The notes: generated by a model not told the origin, from the sequence alone. Positions 1 to 7,180 are shown, numbered from the stretch's first letter. The stretch: 21,271 bases of DNA from CAYXTC01 sp964468405 (GCA_964468405.1 CAYXTC010000007.1:1-21271), one strand, 5' to 3'. Translations and numbers: made by a program.

Positions 1-2
1 TT

Positions 3-1442
3 TCCAAAAGAATTTATCTGGAACTCTTTAGAAAAGGAAACAAGCCGAGGCAGAGAACCTTGATCGTAGGAGCGGGCCAGGCAGGAGACCAGATATTAAG
101 GAATATGATGGGCTTTGGAGATAGCCCCTTTCTTCCGGTAGGTTTTGTGGACGATAACCCCGAAAAGAAAAACATTTCCATCCACGGAGTTAAAGTTTTG
201 GGGGCTATTGAAGATATTCCCGAAATAGCGGAGAAAGAAAACATCGAAACCATGGTCGTGGCTCTTCCTTCCGCGGGTTCTTACGCCATTAAGAAAGCAG
301 TGGATTTGGGGAGAAGGGCGGGTCTTGAAAAAATCAAGGTTGCCCCGCCCATTAACGAAGTAATCCAAAAAGGACTTTCCCTGAAGGACTTGAGAAGCAT
401 CCAAGTGGAAGATTTATTGGGGCGGGATCCGGTTTCTTTAGACAGCGATGCTGTAGCCCGCTTTATAAAAGGCAAAAAGGTATTAATCACAGGAGCCGCA
501 GGCTCTATAGGATCTGAACTGGCAAGACAAACATGTAAGTTTGACCCCTCTTCTGTCTTGCTTTTGGACCAGGATGAGAGCGGTATTTTCAATATAGAGC
601 AGGAATTAAAAGAAAGTTTCCCTTACCTTAAAATAGAATCTTTGGTTGTGGATATAACAGGAGGGCAGAAAATAAAAGAAATATTCGCAGATTATAAGCC
701 TGACATTGTTTTTCACGCCGCAGCATACAAACACGTTCCCTTAATGGAAAAGCAGCCCGGGGAAGCGGTAAACAACAATGTATTCGGCACCAAAATACTG
801 GCGGAGGCGGCTTTGCAGAATAATACAGAAAAATTTATCTTCATCTCTACAGACAAAGCAGTAAATCCAAGTTCTGTTATGGGGGCTACCAAAAGAGCGG
901 GGGAGATGATATGCCAGGCCTTTAATCAGAAAAACAGTACCAAGTTTATCTCTGTAAGATTTGGCAATGTTTTAGACAGCAGGGGGAGCGTTATTCCCAC
1001 TTTTAAAGAGCAAATTAAAAAGGGCGGGCCCGTGGAGGTTACCCACCCGGATATGAAGCGTTATTTCATGATGATCCCGGAGGCTGTTCTCTTGGTAATG
1101 CAGGCAGGGGAAATGGGCAAGGGGGGAGAGGTCTTTGTGTTGGACATGGGAAAGCCCGTGAAGATACTGGATTTAGCCAAAGAGATGATAAAACTTTCAG
1201 GGTTTGAGCCGGATAAAGATATCCCTATTGTCTTTACAAAGCCCAGGGCGGGGGAGAAGCTTTCCGAGGAGGTCTTAATGGCAGAAGAAGGAACTTTATC
1301 TACAGAAAACCAGAGAATCTTTAAAGCAAAACTGTCAACAATAGATCAATCTTTTCTTGAAGAAAAATTAGAGGAATTGGAAAAAAAAGAGAATATCAAG
1401 GAAGCCCTGAAGGAACTAGTCCCGAATTACTTGACAAAATAA
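3..1442 (+). CDS. CapD/WbpM-type nucleotide-sugar 4,6-dehydratase (5' truncated by window edge)
   Basis: Polysaccharide biosynthesis protein of the CapD/WbpM/FlaA1 family, probably an NAD(P)-dependent UDP-N-acetylhexosamine 4,6-dehydratase that makes modified sugars for surface glycans. The frame is already open at base 3, so the start lies outside the window; a TTG at 60 falls inside the first domain and is not the start. The visible part begins just before a Rossmann-like motif (LIVGAGQAGDQIL), usually placed after four membrane helices, which would be upstream. The catalytic short-chain dehydrogenase domain follows, with the nucleotide-binding motif TGAAGSIGSE (bases ~487-516), FISTDKAVNP, and MGATK (879-893), where Met replaces the usual catalytic Tyr, as is typical of this family. 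The exact sugar product cannot be told. The last codons overlap the -35 box of a promoter for the following small RNA. Confidence 0.92.
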   Translation, partial: SKRIYLELFRKGNKPRQRTLIVGAGQAGDQILRNMMGFGDSPFLPVGFVDDNPEKKNISIHGVKVLGAIEDIPEIAEKENIETMVVALPSAGSYAIKKAVDLGRRAGLEKIKVAPPINEVIQKGLSLKDLRSIQVEDLLGRDPVSLDSDAVARFIKGKKVLITGAAGSIGSELARQTCKFDPSSVLLLDQDESGIFNIEQELKESFPYLKIESLVVDITGGQKIKEIFADYKPDIVFHAAAYKHVPLMEKQPGEAVNNNVFGTKILAEAALQNNTEKFIFISTDKAVNPSSVMGATKRAGEMICQAFNQKNSTKFISVRFGNVLDSRGSVIPTFKEQIKKGGPVEVTHPDMKRYFMMIPEAVLLVMQAGEMGKGGEVFVLDMGKPVKILDLAKEMIKLSGFEPDKDIPIVFTKPRAGEKLSEEVLMAEEGTLSTENQRIFKAKLSTIDQSFLEEKLEELEKKENIKEALKELVPNYLTK

Positions 1443-1459
1443 GTTAAATTTGCTAACAT
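1431..1459 (+). promoter_or_regulatory. Sigma-70-type promoter for small RNA 1
   Basis: TTGACA at 1431-1436, a 17-bp spacer, and TAACAT at 1454-1459 preceded by TG at 1451-1452 (extended -10). The predicted start is near 1466. The -35 box lies inside the last codons of the CapD-like gene, so this RNA starts immediately after that gene and is expected to be transcribed independently of it. Confidence 0.65.
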
Positions 1460-1465
1460 TTAATT

Positions 1466-1538
1466 AGTGAGCGCTCCTTTTAGGAGACTCTACTAAGTTG
1501 GCAGAAGACCTCACATATGCGAGGCCTTCTGTTTTTTT
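1466..1538 (+). ncRNA. Predicted small RNA 1 (~73 nt)
   Basis: No open frame fits this segment, but it has a good promoter upstream and ends in a strong intrinsic terminator. The 5' part contains a small perfect hairpin, CTCCT-TTT-AGGAG (1474-1486), and two segments complementary to the next small RNA: GTGAGCGCT (1467-1475) with 1588-1596, and the 14 bases 1486-1499 with 1601-1617 (3-base bulge). I do not recognise a known RNA family. A simple intergenic read-through terminator for the CapD-like gene is the alternative, but a separate promoter would then be unexplained. Confidence 0.5.
1502..1538 (+). terminator. Intrinsic terminator of small RNA 1
   Basis: Stem CAGAAGACCTC (1502-1512) with GAGGCCTTCTG (1521-1531), 11 positions with one A·C mismatch and an 8-base loop, followed by seven T (1532-1538). 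It would also stop transcripts coming from the CapD-like gene. Confidence 0.85.
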
Positions 1539-1539
1539 A

Positions 1540-1567
1540 TTGCAATATTTCACACATCCTCTATAAT
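1540..1567 (+). promoter_or_regulatory. Promoter for small RNA 2
   Basis: TTGCAA (1540-1545), 16-bp spacer, then a perfect TATAAT (1562-1567). The predicted start is near 1574, exactly at the foot of the stem that closes small RNA 2. The promoter starts two bases after the T-run of the preceding terminator. Confidence 0.7.
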
Positions 1568-1573
1568 AAATAA

Positions 1574-1636
1574 TGCCAGGAGGGCAAAGCGCTCACAAAA
1601 AACTTAGTATTGGAGTCAGCTCCTCCTGGTTTTTTT
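1574..1636 (+). ncRNA. Predicted small RNA 2 (~63 nt), closed by an end-to-end stem
   Basis: The predicted transcript begins and ends in complementary arms: CCAGGAGG (1576-1583) pairs with CCTCCTGG (1622-1629), followed directly by seven T (1630-1636), so the arm pair is also the terminator. The ~38-base loop carries AGCGCTCAC (1588-1596) and AACTTAGTA plus GAGTC (1601-1617), complementary to small RNA 1. The 5' arm contains an SD-like AGGAGGG and the 3' arm an anti-SD-like CTCCTCC. No start codon follows the SD-like element in a usable position. Family unknown; a murB attenuator is possible, but murB has its own promoter downstream. Confidence 0.55.
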
Positions 1637-1640
1637 AGAC

Positions 1641-1669
1641 TTGATTTTTGTTAAATTGAAGGCGACAAT
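1641..1669 (+). promoter_or_regulatory. Promoter of the murB unit (leaderless)
   Basis: TTGATT (1641-1646), 17-bp spacer, GACAAT (1664-1669). The expected start (about seven bases on) coincides with the murB ATG at 1676, and there is no Shine-Dalgarno sequence, so the mRNA is probably leaderless. Confidence 0.5.
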
Positions 1670-1675
1670 GGACAT

Positions 1676-2611
1676 ATGTTACCTGGAGCAAAAGAAAATG
1701 TCTCTTTGGCAGAATACAGTAGTTTTGAAATAGGGGGCTCGGCTCGTTATTTTTTTGTCGTCAAAAAGAAAGAAGATCTATTGAAGATTTTAAATTACGC
1801 CAAAGAGAAGAAACTCCCTTATTTAATCATTGGAGAAGGGACAAACCTTTTATTCCCGGATAAGGGGTATGAAGGGGTGGTGATAAAGATTGAGACAGAT
1901 GCTCTTGAAAAGGAAGGAGAGAAATTAAATTCAGGAGCGGGAACCTCCTTGATTTCAGTGGTCAGCCTTTCTTTGAAGAATTCTTTAACGGGACTGGAAT
2001 GGGCAGTAGGCATTCCGGGAACCTTGGGAGGGGCTATTTACGGAAACGCTCAGGCCTTTGGAAAAAGGATGGGCGATATAATAGAGAGCGTTACGGTTTT
2101 AGATACTAACACCTTGGAGTTTAAGTCCCTGGATAAAGAAGAATGCCTTTTTGAAACCAAAAGCAGCATTTTCAAAAAACAAAAATATCTAATAATTGTC
2201 TCAGCCGTTCTTAAATTACAACAAGGGGATTCTAAAAAAAGCAGAGAGGAGATAAAAAGGTACGCAGAATACAGGAAACAAAAACATCCTCTCTACCTTC
2301 CCTCAGCAGGCTCTGTCTTTGTGAATTACGAAGGACAGATAAAAGATCCAGAGATTATCTCCCAGTTCCAGGAACTGGAAGAATTCAACCAGAAAGGAGT
2401 AATTCCTTCTGCTTATTTAATAGAAAAATGCGGGCTGAAAGGAAAAAGGATAGGAGGGGCCAAGTTTTCAGACCAGCATGCCAACTTTATTGTTAATATA
2501 GGTGAAGCCAAAGCAAAAGACGTTGTCCGGCTAGTTGAACTGGCAAAAGAGAAGGTGAAAAACAAATTCGGCATAAATTTAAAAGAAGAAATACAAATTA
2601 TTAAACAATAA
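1676..2611 (+). CDS. murB: UDP-N-acetylenolpyruvoylglucosamine reductase MurB
   Basis: FAD- and NADPH-dependent cytoplasmic enzyme that reduces the enolpyruvyl group of UDP-GlcNAc-enolpyruvate to give UDP-MurNAc, the second committed step of peptidoglycan precursor synthesis. 311 residues, normal for the family. FAD-domain motifs are clear: GEGTNLLF near residue 58, then VGIPGTLGGAIYGNA near 111. RKQKHP leads to PSAGSVFVN, whose Ser at residue 213 is the catalytic proton donor, and then CGLKG and GGAKFSDQHANFIVN. A Glu pair near the C-terminus fits the usual second catalytic acid. ATG 1676 is chosen because the frame has a stop at 1652-1654 and no other reasonable start; it lies at the predicted transcription start. 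It is followed after 5 bp by hpf and then secA, probably in one operon. Confidence 0.96.
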   Translation: MLPGAKENVSLAEYSSFEIGGSARYFFVVKKKEDLLKILNYAKEKKLPYLIIGEGTNLLFPDKGYEGVVIKIETDALEKEGEKLNSGAGTSLISVVSLSLKNSLTGLEWAVGIPGTLGGAIYGNAQAFGKRMGDIIESVTVLDTNTLEFKSLDKEECLFETKSSIFKKQKYLIIVSAVLKLQQGDSKKSREEIKRYAEYRKQKHPLYLPSAGSVFVNYEGQIKDPEIISQFQELEEFNQKGVIPSAYLIEKCGLKGKRIGGAKFSDQHANFIVNIGEAKAKDVVRLVELAKEKVKNKFGINLKEEIQIIKQ

Positions 2612-2616
2612 CAATT

Positions 2617-3048
2617 ATGCAAATCAATATTCGCACCAAAAACCTTGAGCCTACTGAAGAATTAAAGCAATATGTAGAAGAAAAAATAGGAGAACTGGAC
2701 CGGTTTATTAATGTTGATGAAGGAGACTTTCCGGAAGGGAAGGCTACGGTCCAAAATCATATCGAAATAGAAAAAACAACCCAGCACCACAAAAAGGGCC
2801 CCTATTACAGAGCAGAAGCCACTGTTAGTCTTCCGGGCAAGGAAATATGGGTTGACGCCCGGGGAGAGGACTGGAAAGAGGCTGTTGATGAATTAAAAGA
2901 TGAACTTAAAAGAGAACTGAAGAAGTATAAAGGAAAGTCCAAGGCTGTTTCCAGAAGGAGGAGAAGGTTCTTTAAGAAGTTAGTTAATCTTTCTCCTTTG
3001 GCAAGATTTAGAAAGAAAGGAGGCAGAGACAAGATGGAAGGAAATTAA
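2617..3048 (+). CDS. hpf: Ribosome hibernation promoting factor / RaiA family protein
   Basis: Small protein of the HPF/YfiA (RaiA) family that binds the decoding region of the 30S subunit and silences ribosomes under stress or starvation. 143 residues. The first ~110 match the family fold, starting MQINIRTKNL, with an acidic stretch, AEATVSLPGKEIWVDA and a helix DWKEAVDELKDEL. The tail (from about residue 103) is strongly basic, SKAVSRRRRRFFKK and on to RFRKKGG. It does not look like the dimerisation domain of long HPF, so this is a short-type protein with a basic extension that could contact rRNA. It starts 5 bp after murB without a recognisable SD, and secA begins 4 bp later. Confidence 0.9.
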   Translation: MQINIRTKNLEPTEELKQYVEEKIGELDRFINVDEGDFPEGKATVQNHIEIEKTTQHHKKGPYYRAEATVSLPGKEIWVDARGEDWKEAVDELKDELKRELKKYKGKSKAVSRRRRRFFKKLVNLSPLARFRKKGGRDKMEGN

Positions 3049-3052
3049 TACA

Positions 3053-5476
3053 ATGTCATTCTTTAAGAAAATATTCGGAGACCCCAACCAGAAATATATC
3101 GGGAAAATAAGTCCTTTAGTAGAAAGGGTTAATTCCCTTGAACCGGATTTTGAAAAAATACCTCAGGAGAAACTCAAAGAAAAAACAGAAGAGTTTAAAA
3201 AGAGGCTGGAGAAGGGGGAGCAATTGGACGACCTTTTGCCCGAGGCCTTCGCCCTGGCAAGAGAGGCCTCCAAGAGAACATTGGATCAGCGCCATTTCGA
3301 CGTTCAGGTTCTGGGGGGCATTATTCTCCACCAGGGCAAGATAGCAGAGATGAAAACAGGAGAAGGAAAGACTCTGGCTTCTACCATGCCCGTCTACCTT
3401 AACGCCCTAACCCAGCGAGGGGTTCATTTAATAACAGTCAATGACTATTTATCAAGGAGAGATGCCGTCTGGATGGGACAGATATATCATCTCTTAGGCC
3501 TTAGGGTCGGCTGCCTCAATCACGAGCAGGCCTTTTGCTATGATCCAGAGTATAAAAAGACATCGGAAGAAAAAGACGAGATAAGGGACGAATTCGGTTC
3601 TTTCAAAGTGGTAGAGGACTTTCTAAGGCCCTGTTCTCGCAAAGAGGCCTATCAGGCAGACATTACTTACGGCACTAACAACGAATTTGGATTTGATTAT
3701 TTAAGAGACAACATGGCCCACGGCTTGGACCAAAAAGCGCAGAGGGGCTTTAATTACGCTATTATTGACGAGATAGACTCTGTACTAATAGACGAGGCCA
3801 GAACCCCCCTTATTATCTCAGGAAGAGGAGAAGAGTCCACAGACAAATATTACAAGTTCGCTCAGATTGCCTCTGGCCTGAAAAAGGACGAAGACTACGA
3901 ACTGGACGAGCAGACGAAATCTGCCACCTTCACAGAAGAGGGCCAGGATAAGATTGTTCGGAGGCTGGGATTTGATCCGTGGGGAGAGAACGACATCACC
4001 ACGACCCATCAATTGGAGTCGGCTTTGAAAGCCAGGGCTTTTTTCCAGAGAGACAAAGACTATGTGGTGAAAGAAGGAAAGGTAATAATAGTAGACGAGT
4101 TTACAGGAAGGCTGATGCCCGGCAGAAGATGGTCCGGTGGGCTTCATCAGGCAGTAGAAGCCAAAGAAGGGATTGGAATACAGCCGGAGTCAAAAACATT
4201 AGCCAGCATTAGTTTCCAAAACTACTTTAGAATGTATCAGAAGCTGGCAGGGATGACAGGTACTGCTGCCACCTCGGCGGAAGAGTTTGACAAGGTTTAC
4301 GGACTAGAGACTATTATTGTTCCTACCAACCGGCCAATGATAAGGGAGGACTTTTCTGACAGAATTTATAAAAATCTGAACGGCAAGTTTAAGGCAATAG
4401 TTAGAGAGATAAAGCAGAGGCATGAGAAGGGCCAGCCCGTTTTAGTGGGCACAGTTTCTATTGAAAAGAACGAATATTTAGGAAGGCTTCTCCAGAAAGA
4501 AGGCATTCCTCATGAGGTGTTAAACGCCAAAAATCATCAAAAAGAAGGAGAGATAATAGCCCAGGCAGGAAGATCGGGGGCTGTCACCATAGCCACTAAT
4601 ATGGCAGGAAGGGGAGTAGACATTGTTTTGGGAGGAAATCCCCAGAACGCAGAAGACAAAGAAAAAGTTGTAAAGGCAGGCGGTTTGCATGTTCTGGGCA
4701 CAGAAAGGCACGAAGCCAGGAGAATAGACAATCAATTAAGAGGAAGGTCTGGCAGACAGGGAGATCCGGGCTCTTCTCAATTCTTTGTTTCCCTGGAAGA
4801 CGACCTGATGAGAGTATTTGGAGGGGAGAGAATCCAGCACTTTATGGAGGTTTTAAAAATACCAGAGTCAGAGCCCATAGAGGCTAAAATGGTTTCTAGG
4901 GCGATAGAATCTTCCCAGTCAAAAGTAGAGGGCTTTAACTTTGACGCCAGAAAGCATTTATTAGAATACGACAACGTAATGAACAAGCAGAGGGAGGTTT
5001 TTTACAAGAAAAGAGACGAGATATTAAAAAAAGCAAAAAAGCCTCAAGGGCTAAGATCCTATGTTCTAGACATTGTTAAAAAACAAGGTTTTTCCGAGGA
5101 AGATTACAAGAAAAGAGAACAGGAAATGGGAGAAGAGAGTATGAGAAAAATAGAGAAGGCAGTCTGCCTTAAAGTTTTTGATACCTTTTGGGTGGAGCAC
5201 CTAGACAATATGTCCCATTTGAGAGACTCTGTGAAGTTAAGGGCATACGGGCAGCAGGATCCTTTAGTGGAATACAAAAAAGAAGGGCACAGAATGTTTC
5301 AGCAATTGATTTCTTCAATCGAATATACTATTGCCAATGCAGTTTTTCAGGCAGAAATTACTGGAAAACCCTCCCAGCCCTCTCAGTTAGACAAAAAGGC
5401 TCCCGGACGGAATGATCCCTGTCCGTGCGGTTCCGGTGAGAAATATAAGAAATGTTGTTATCCTAAATTCGGATAA
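3053..5476 (+). CDS. secA: Preprotein translocase ATPase SecA
   Basis: Motor ATPase that drives unfolded preproteins through SecYEG. 807 residues, slightly short. Walker A GEGKT (residues 103-107), DEID (239-242), the cross-linking-domain signature GFDYLRDNM, DEFTGRLMPGRRWS, GMTGTAATSAEEF, and the second-domain motifs TNMAGRGVDI and QLRGRSGRQGDPG are all present. The C-terminus carries the zinc-binding CPCGSGEKYKKCC motif (from residue 790). Two oddities: an insertion of roughly 30 residues before RKEAYQADITYGTN, and only about 52 residues between RDEILK and WVEHLD (W713) where E. coli has about 105, so most of the helical wing domain is missing. ATG 3053 is preceded by AAGGAA. The stop shares one base with the next start (TAATG). 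Confidence 0.98.
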   Translation: MSFFKKIFGDPNQKYIGKISPLVERVNSLEPDFEKIPQEKLKEKTEEFKKRLEKGEQLDDLLPEAFALAREASKRTLDQRHFDVQVLGGIILHQGKIAEMKTGEGKTLASTMPVYLNALTQRGVHLITVNDYLSRRDAVWMGQIYHLLGLRVGCLNHEQAFCYDPEYKKTSEEKDEIRDEFGSFKVVEDFLRPCSRKEAYQADITYGTNNEFGFDYLRDNMAHGLDQKAQRGFNYAIIDEIDSVLIDEARTPLIISGRGEESTDKYYKFAQIASGLKKDEDYELDEQTKSATFTEEGQDKIVRRLGFDPWGENDITTTHQLESALKARAFFQRDKDYVVKEGKVIIVDEFTGRLMPGRRWSGGLHQAVEAKEGIGIQPESKTLASISFQNYFRMYQKLAGMTGTAATSAEEFDKVYGLETIIVPTNRPMIREDFSDRIYKNLNGKFKAIVREIKQRHEKGQPVLVGTVSIEKNEYLGRLLQKEGIPHEVLNAKNHQKEGEIIAQAGRSGAVTIATNMAGRGVDIVLGGNPQNAEDKEKVVKAGGLHVLGTERHEARRIDNQLRGRSGRQGDPGSSQFFVSLEDDLMRVFGGERIQHFMEVLKIPESEPIEAKMVSRAIESSQSKVEGFNFDARKHLLEYDNVMNKQREVFYKKRDEILKKAKKPQGLRSYVLDIVKKQGFSEEDYKKREQEMGEESMRKIEKAVCLKVFDTFWVEHLDNMSHLRDSVKLRAYGQQDPLVEYKKEGHRMFQQLISSIEYTIANAVFQAEITGKPSQPSQLDKKAPGRNDPCPCGSGEKYKKCCYPKFG

Positions 5477-6228
5477 TGCTCGAACTGATTCTCTCAGTTA
5501 TCATCTTGGCTCTGATAATGGAGTTTTTTGACGCCTCTGTAGGAGTGGGATACGGCACAGCCCTGGCTCCTTTATTGTTACTTTTCGGATTTGCTCCTTT
5601 GGAAATTATTCCTGCCCTTCTCTTAACCAATGTTATTTTCGGTATTGTTGCCGGCTTTTTTCATCACAGATTTGGCAACGTGGATTTAAGTTTTAAAGGA
5701 AAGGACTTTAAGATAGCACTTATTCTGGCGGGTTTTGGTGTAATAGGGATATTGGCTGCGTTCTTTATCGCAGTAAGAGTTCCGGAGATATTCTTAAAAG
5801 GATATCTTGCTCTTCTTCTTTTGGTTATGGGGATTACGGTTTTAGTCAAGAGAGAGGTGGGATTTCCTTTTTCTTGGGTTAAGTTCATAATCTTAGGCCT
5901 GATAGCCGCCTTTAACAAGGGGATGACAGGAGGAGGCTATGGGCCGGTATTGGTCAGCGGGCAGATATTATCTGGGATAAAAAGCAAAAGGGCTATCGCC
6001 ATTTCCCTGTTCGCGGAAGGTTTGGTTTCTATAGTTGGCGCCCTGGCTTATCTTTCCTCTTTTTCTATGAACTGGCCTCTTTTCTTTTCTTTGCTGATAG
6101 GAGGAATATTTTCTGTGCCCCTGGCAGCCTATGTGGTAAAAAGATTTAACCCTAAGAAATTAAGGATTACCATAGGAGTGGTTAATGTATTATTAGCCGT
6201 AACTATTGCAGTAAAGCTGTTAATCTAG
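5476..6228 (+). CDS. TSUP-family (TauE/SafE) membrane permease
   Basis: Integral membrane protein of the TSUP/TauE-SafE family, whose characterised members export sulfite, sulfoacetate or other small sulfur-containing anions. 250 residues with about eight hydrophobic segments. The two family repeats are visible: the first contains ASVGVGYGTALAPLLLL near residue 20, and the second FNKGMTGGGYGPVLVSGQIL near 150, followed by a conserved Glu in LFAEGLVS. The start overlaps the secA stop by one base, so it is probably translationally coupled to secA. That coupling says nothing firm about substrate, and no sulfur-metabolism gene lies nearby. Confidence 0.87.
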   Translation: MLELILSVIILALIMEFFDASVGVGYGTALAPLLLLFGFAPLEIIPALLLTNVIFGIVAGFFHHRFGNVDLSFKGKDFKIALILAGFGVIGILAAFFIAVRVPEIFLKGYLALLLLVMGITVLVKREVGFPFSWVKFIILGLIAAFNKGMTGGGYGPVLVSGQILSGIKSKRAIAISLFAEGLVSIVGALAYLSSFSMNWPLFFSLLIGGIFSVPLAAYVVKRFNPKKLRITIGVVNVLLAVTIAVKLLI

Positions 6229-6236
6229 TTGTCCAC

Positions 6237-6264
6237 TTGCTTTTTTCTGTGGGTATGCTATCTT
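6237..6264 (+). promoter_or_regulatory. Possible upstream promoter of the cold-shock gene
   Basis: TTGCTT (6237-6242), 16-bp spacer, TATCTT (6259-6264) with TG at 6256-6257 (extended -10). It would give a 5' leader of about 68 bases before the cold-shock ATG. A leader of that kind is common for cold-shock genes, but the proximal promoter at 6324 is an equally good candidate. Confidence 0.35.
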
Positions 6265-6323
6265 ATAAATTGTATTTGCTGGGAGAACCAAGGTCGAATT
6301 ACTTCTAGCACTTACTTACAAGT

Positions 6324-6329
6324 TATAAT
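6324..6329 (+). promoter_or_regulatory. Perfect -10 box just upstream of the cold-shock gene
   Basis: TATAAT ending nine bases before the ATG at 6339. The expected start would leave a leader of about three bases, that is, a nearly leaderless mRNA. No convincing -35 box is visible at the correct distance (nearest is TTACTT at 6299, 19-bp spacer). Confidence 0.45.
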
Positions 6330-6338
6330 CTACTTTTA

Positions 6339-6536
6339 ATGAAAGGCACAATAAAGAAGATTACCGACAGAGGATTCGGATTCATTTCTCCTGAAGGAGA
6401 AGATAAAGATCTATTCTTTCACTCAAATGACCTCAAGGATTTAACCTTTGAGGAATTGCAGGAAGGAGATGAAGTAGAATTCGAAATGGGGGAATCTGAA
6501 AAAGGACCCAAGGCCACAGACGTGACCCGTCCTTAG
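6339..6536 (+). CDS. Cold-shock domain protein (CspA family)
   Basis: Small OB-fold RNA/ssDNA-binding protein of the CspA family, which melts mRNA secondary structure. 65 residues, the normal length of a single cold-shock domain. Both RNA-binding motifs are present: RNP1 as RGFGFISPEG (near residue 11) and RNP2 as LFFHSND (near 25). The acidic EGDEVEFEMGESEKGPKATDV end is also typical. It stands alone between its own promoter region and a strong terminator. TAG is used as a true stop here, which matters for interpreting the in-frame TAG at 17399. Confidence 0.95.
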   Translation: MKGTIKKITDRGFGFISPEGEDKDLFFHSNDLKDLTFEELQEGDEVEFEMGESEKGPKATDVTRP

Positions 6537-6548
6537 TCCCTCGTTGTG

Positions 6549-6577
6549 AAAAGACCCCTTTTCTAAGGGGTCTTTTT
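6549..6577 (+). terminator. Intrinsic terminator after the cold-shock gene
   Basis: AAAAGACCCCTT (6549-6560) pairs with AAGGGGTCTTTT (6565-6576), four-base loop, T-run 6572-6577. The A-run on the 5' side means it could also work on the other strand. Confidence 0.9.
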
Positions 6578-6588
6578 ATTTGGGAAAT

Positions 6589-6621
6589 ATTGTGTTATTT
6601 TAAAGATTGTGTTATTTTAAA
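6589..6621 (+). repeat. Tandem 16-bp repeat with 17-bp period in a promoter region
   Basis: ATTGTGTTATTTTAAA occurs perfectly twice (6589-6604 and 6606-6621), separated by one G. The 17-bp period places TTGTGT of the first copy 17 bp ahead of TATTTT of the second copy (6613-6618, with an extended TG), so the pair forms a plausible promoter for the gene at 6651. It may also be a regulator-binding site; no regulator is identifiable. Confidence 0.7.
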
Positions 6622-6650
6622 TTTAGTCCCTTGACAAAGAAAGGAAAAAA

Positions 6651-7127
6651 ATGAAGACAGGGATTTTAGCAAGAATCAAACTTTTATTTTCCAGGAAAAA
6701 GTATTTTCCTCTTTGCAACCATGCGTCTCCTTTAACAAAGAAAGTGTCGGTTTTCGGGGAGAAGGTGGTTTTTAGCGTAGACTCTTCTTGCCCAGACTGG
6801 TGTCCGGATTGTCTTGCCAAAATGGCTATCAAGTGCGCCTGGTGCGGCAAGTCTATTCTCCCCGGCGATCCCGTTACGCTTTACACTCCTGCTCAAGGAT
6901 GGAAAGCCCCAGAGCACGCTGTTGTTTATCAAAAAGATCCTTTCCAGGTGGTAGGATGTTTGAGAATGAGCTGTGCTGATACTGGATCTGATAGAGCCGG
7001 TTTCTGGGTTCCTCCCGGAAAAGTTAAAAGATTTTTTTCTCCTATTGAAAAACTGCTCCAGGAAGGAGGGAAGGGAGTAGTGGTAGAAGAAGATATTACC
7101 GACATTTCCAAATCAACCCCTGTTTGA
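6651..7127 (+). CDS. Cysteine-rich putative zinc-binding protein, function unknown
   Basis: 158 residues, not recognised as a named family. After a basic N-terminus (ARIKLLFSRKK) come clustered potential metal ligands: CNH, then CPDWCPDC, CAWCGK (a treble-clef/zinc-ribbon-like knuckle followed by SILPGDPVTLY), and CLRMSC in the C-terminal half. No signal peptide or membrane segment is visible. CAWCGK followed by PGDPV resembles small zinc knuckles in other uncharacterised Patescibacteria proteins (from memory, unverified). It has a reasonable Shine-Dalgarno sequence (AAGGA at 6641-6645), an own promoter candidate in the tandem repeat and an own terminator, so it is monocistronic. A structural or nucleic-acid-binding role is a guess. 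Confidence 0.8.
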   Translation: MKTGILARIKLLFSRKKYFPLCNHASPLTKKVSVFGEKVVFSVDSSCPDWCPDCLAKMAIKCAWCGKSILPGDPVTLYTPAQGWKAPEHAVVYQKDPFQVVGCLRMSCADTGSDRAGFWVPPGKVKRFFSPIEKLLQEGGKGVVVEEDITDISKSTPV

Positions 7128-7133
7128 AATAAT

Positions 7134-7157
7134 AGGCCCGGATTTCCGGGCCTTTTT
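7134..7157 (+). terminator. Intrinsic terminator after the cysteine-rich protein gene
   Basis: AGGCCCGG (7134-7141), loop ATTT, CCGGGCCT (7146-7153), T-run 7153-7157. Confidence 0.9.
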
Positions 7158-7171
7158 GTTATGACATTCTT

Positions 7172-7180
7172 TGTTATAAT
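7172..7180 (+). promoter_or_regulatory. Extended -10 promoter of the phosphoesterase unit (leaderless)
   Basis: TG at 7172-7173, one base, then a perfect TATAAT at 7175-7180. The expected start falls at or one base before the ATG at 7188. No good -35 box is seen, as is common for extended -10 promoters. Confidence 0.55.

Noticed and set aside
60..1442. CapD-like gene starting inside the window at TTG 60
   Set aside because: The frame is open to base 3 and the residues before TTG fit the family, so the gene is cut by the window edge.
6631..6636. TTGACA as a -35 box for the cysteine-rich gene
   Set aside because: The -10 would fall inside the coding region; no -10-like sequence is at the right distance.
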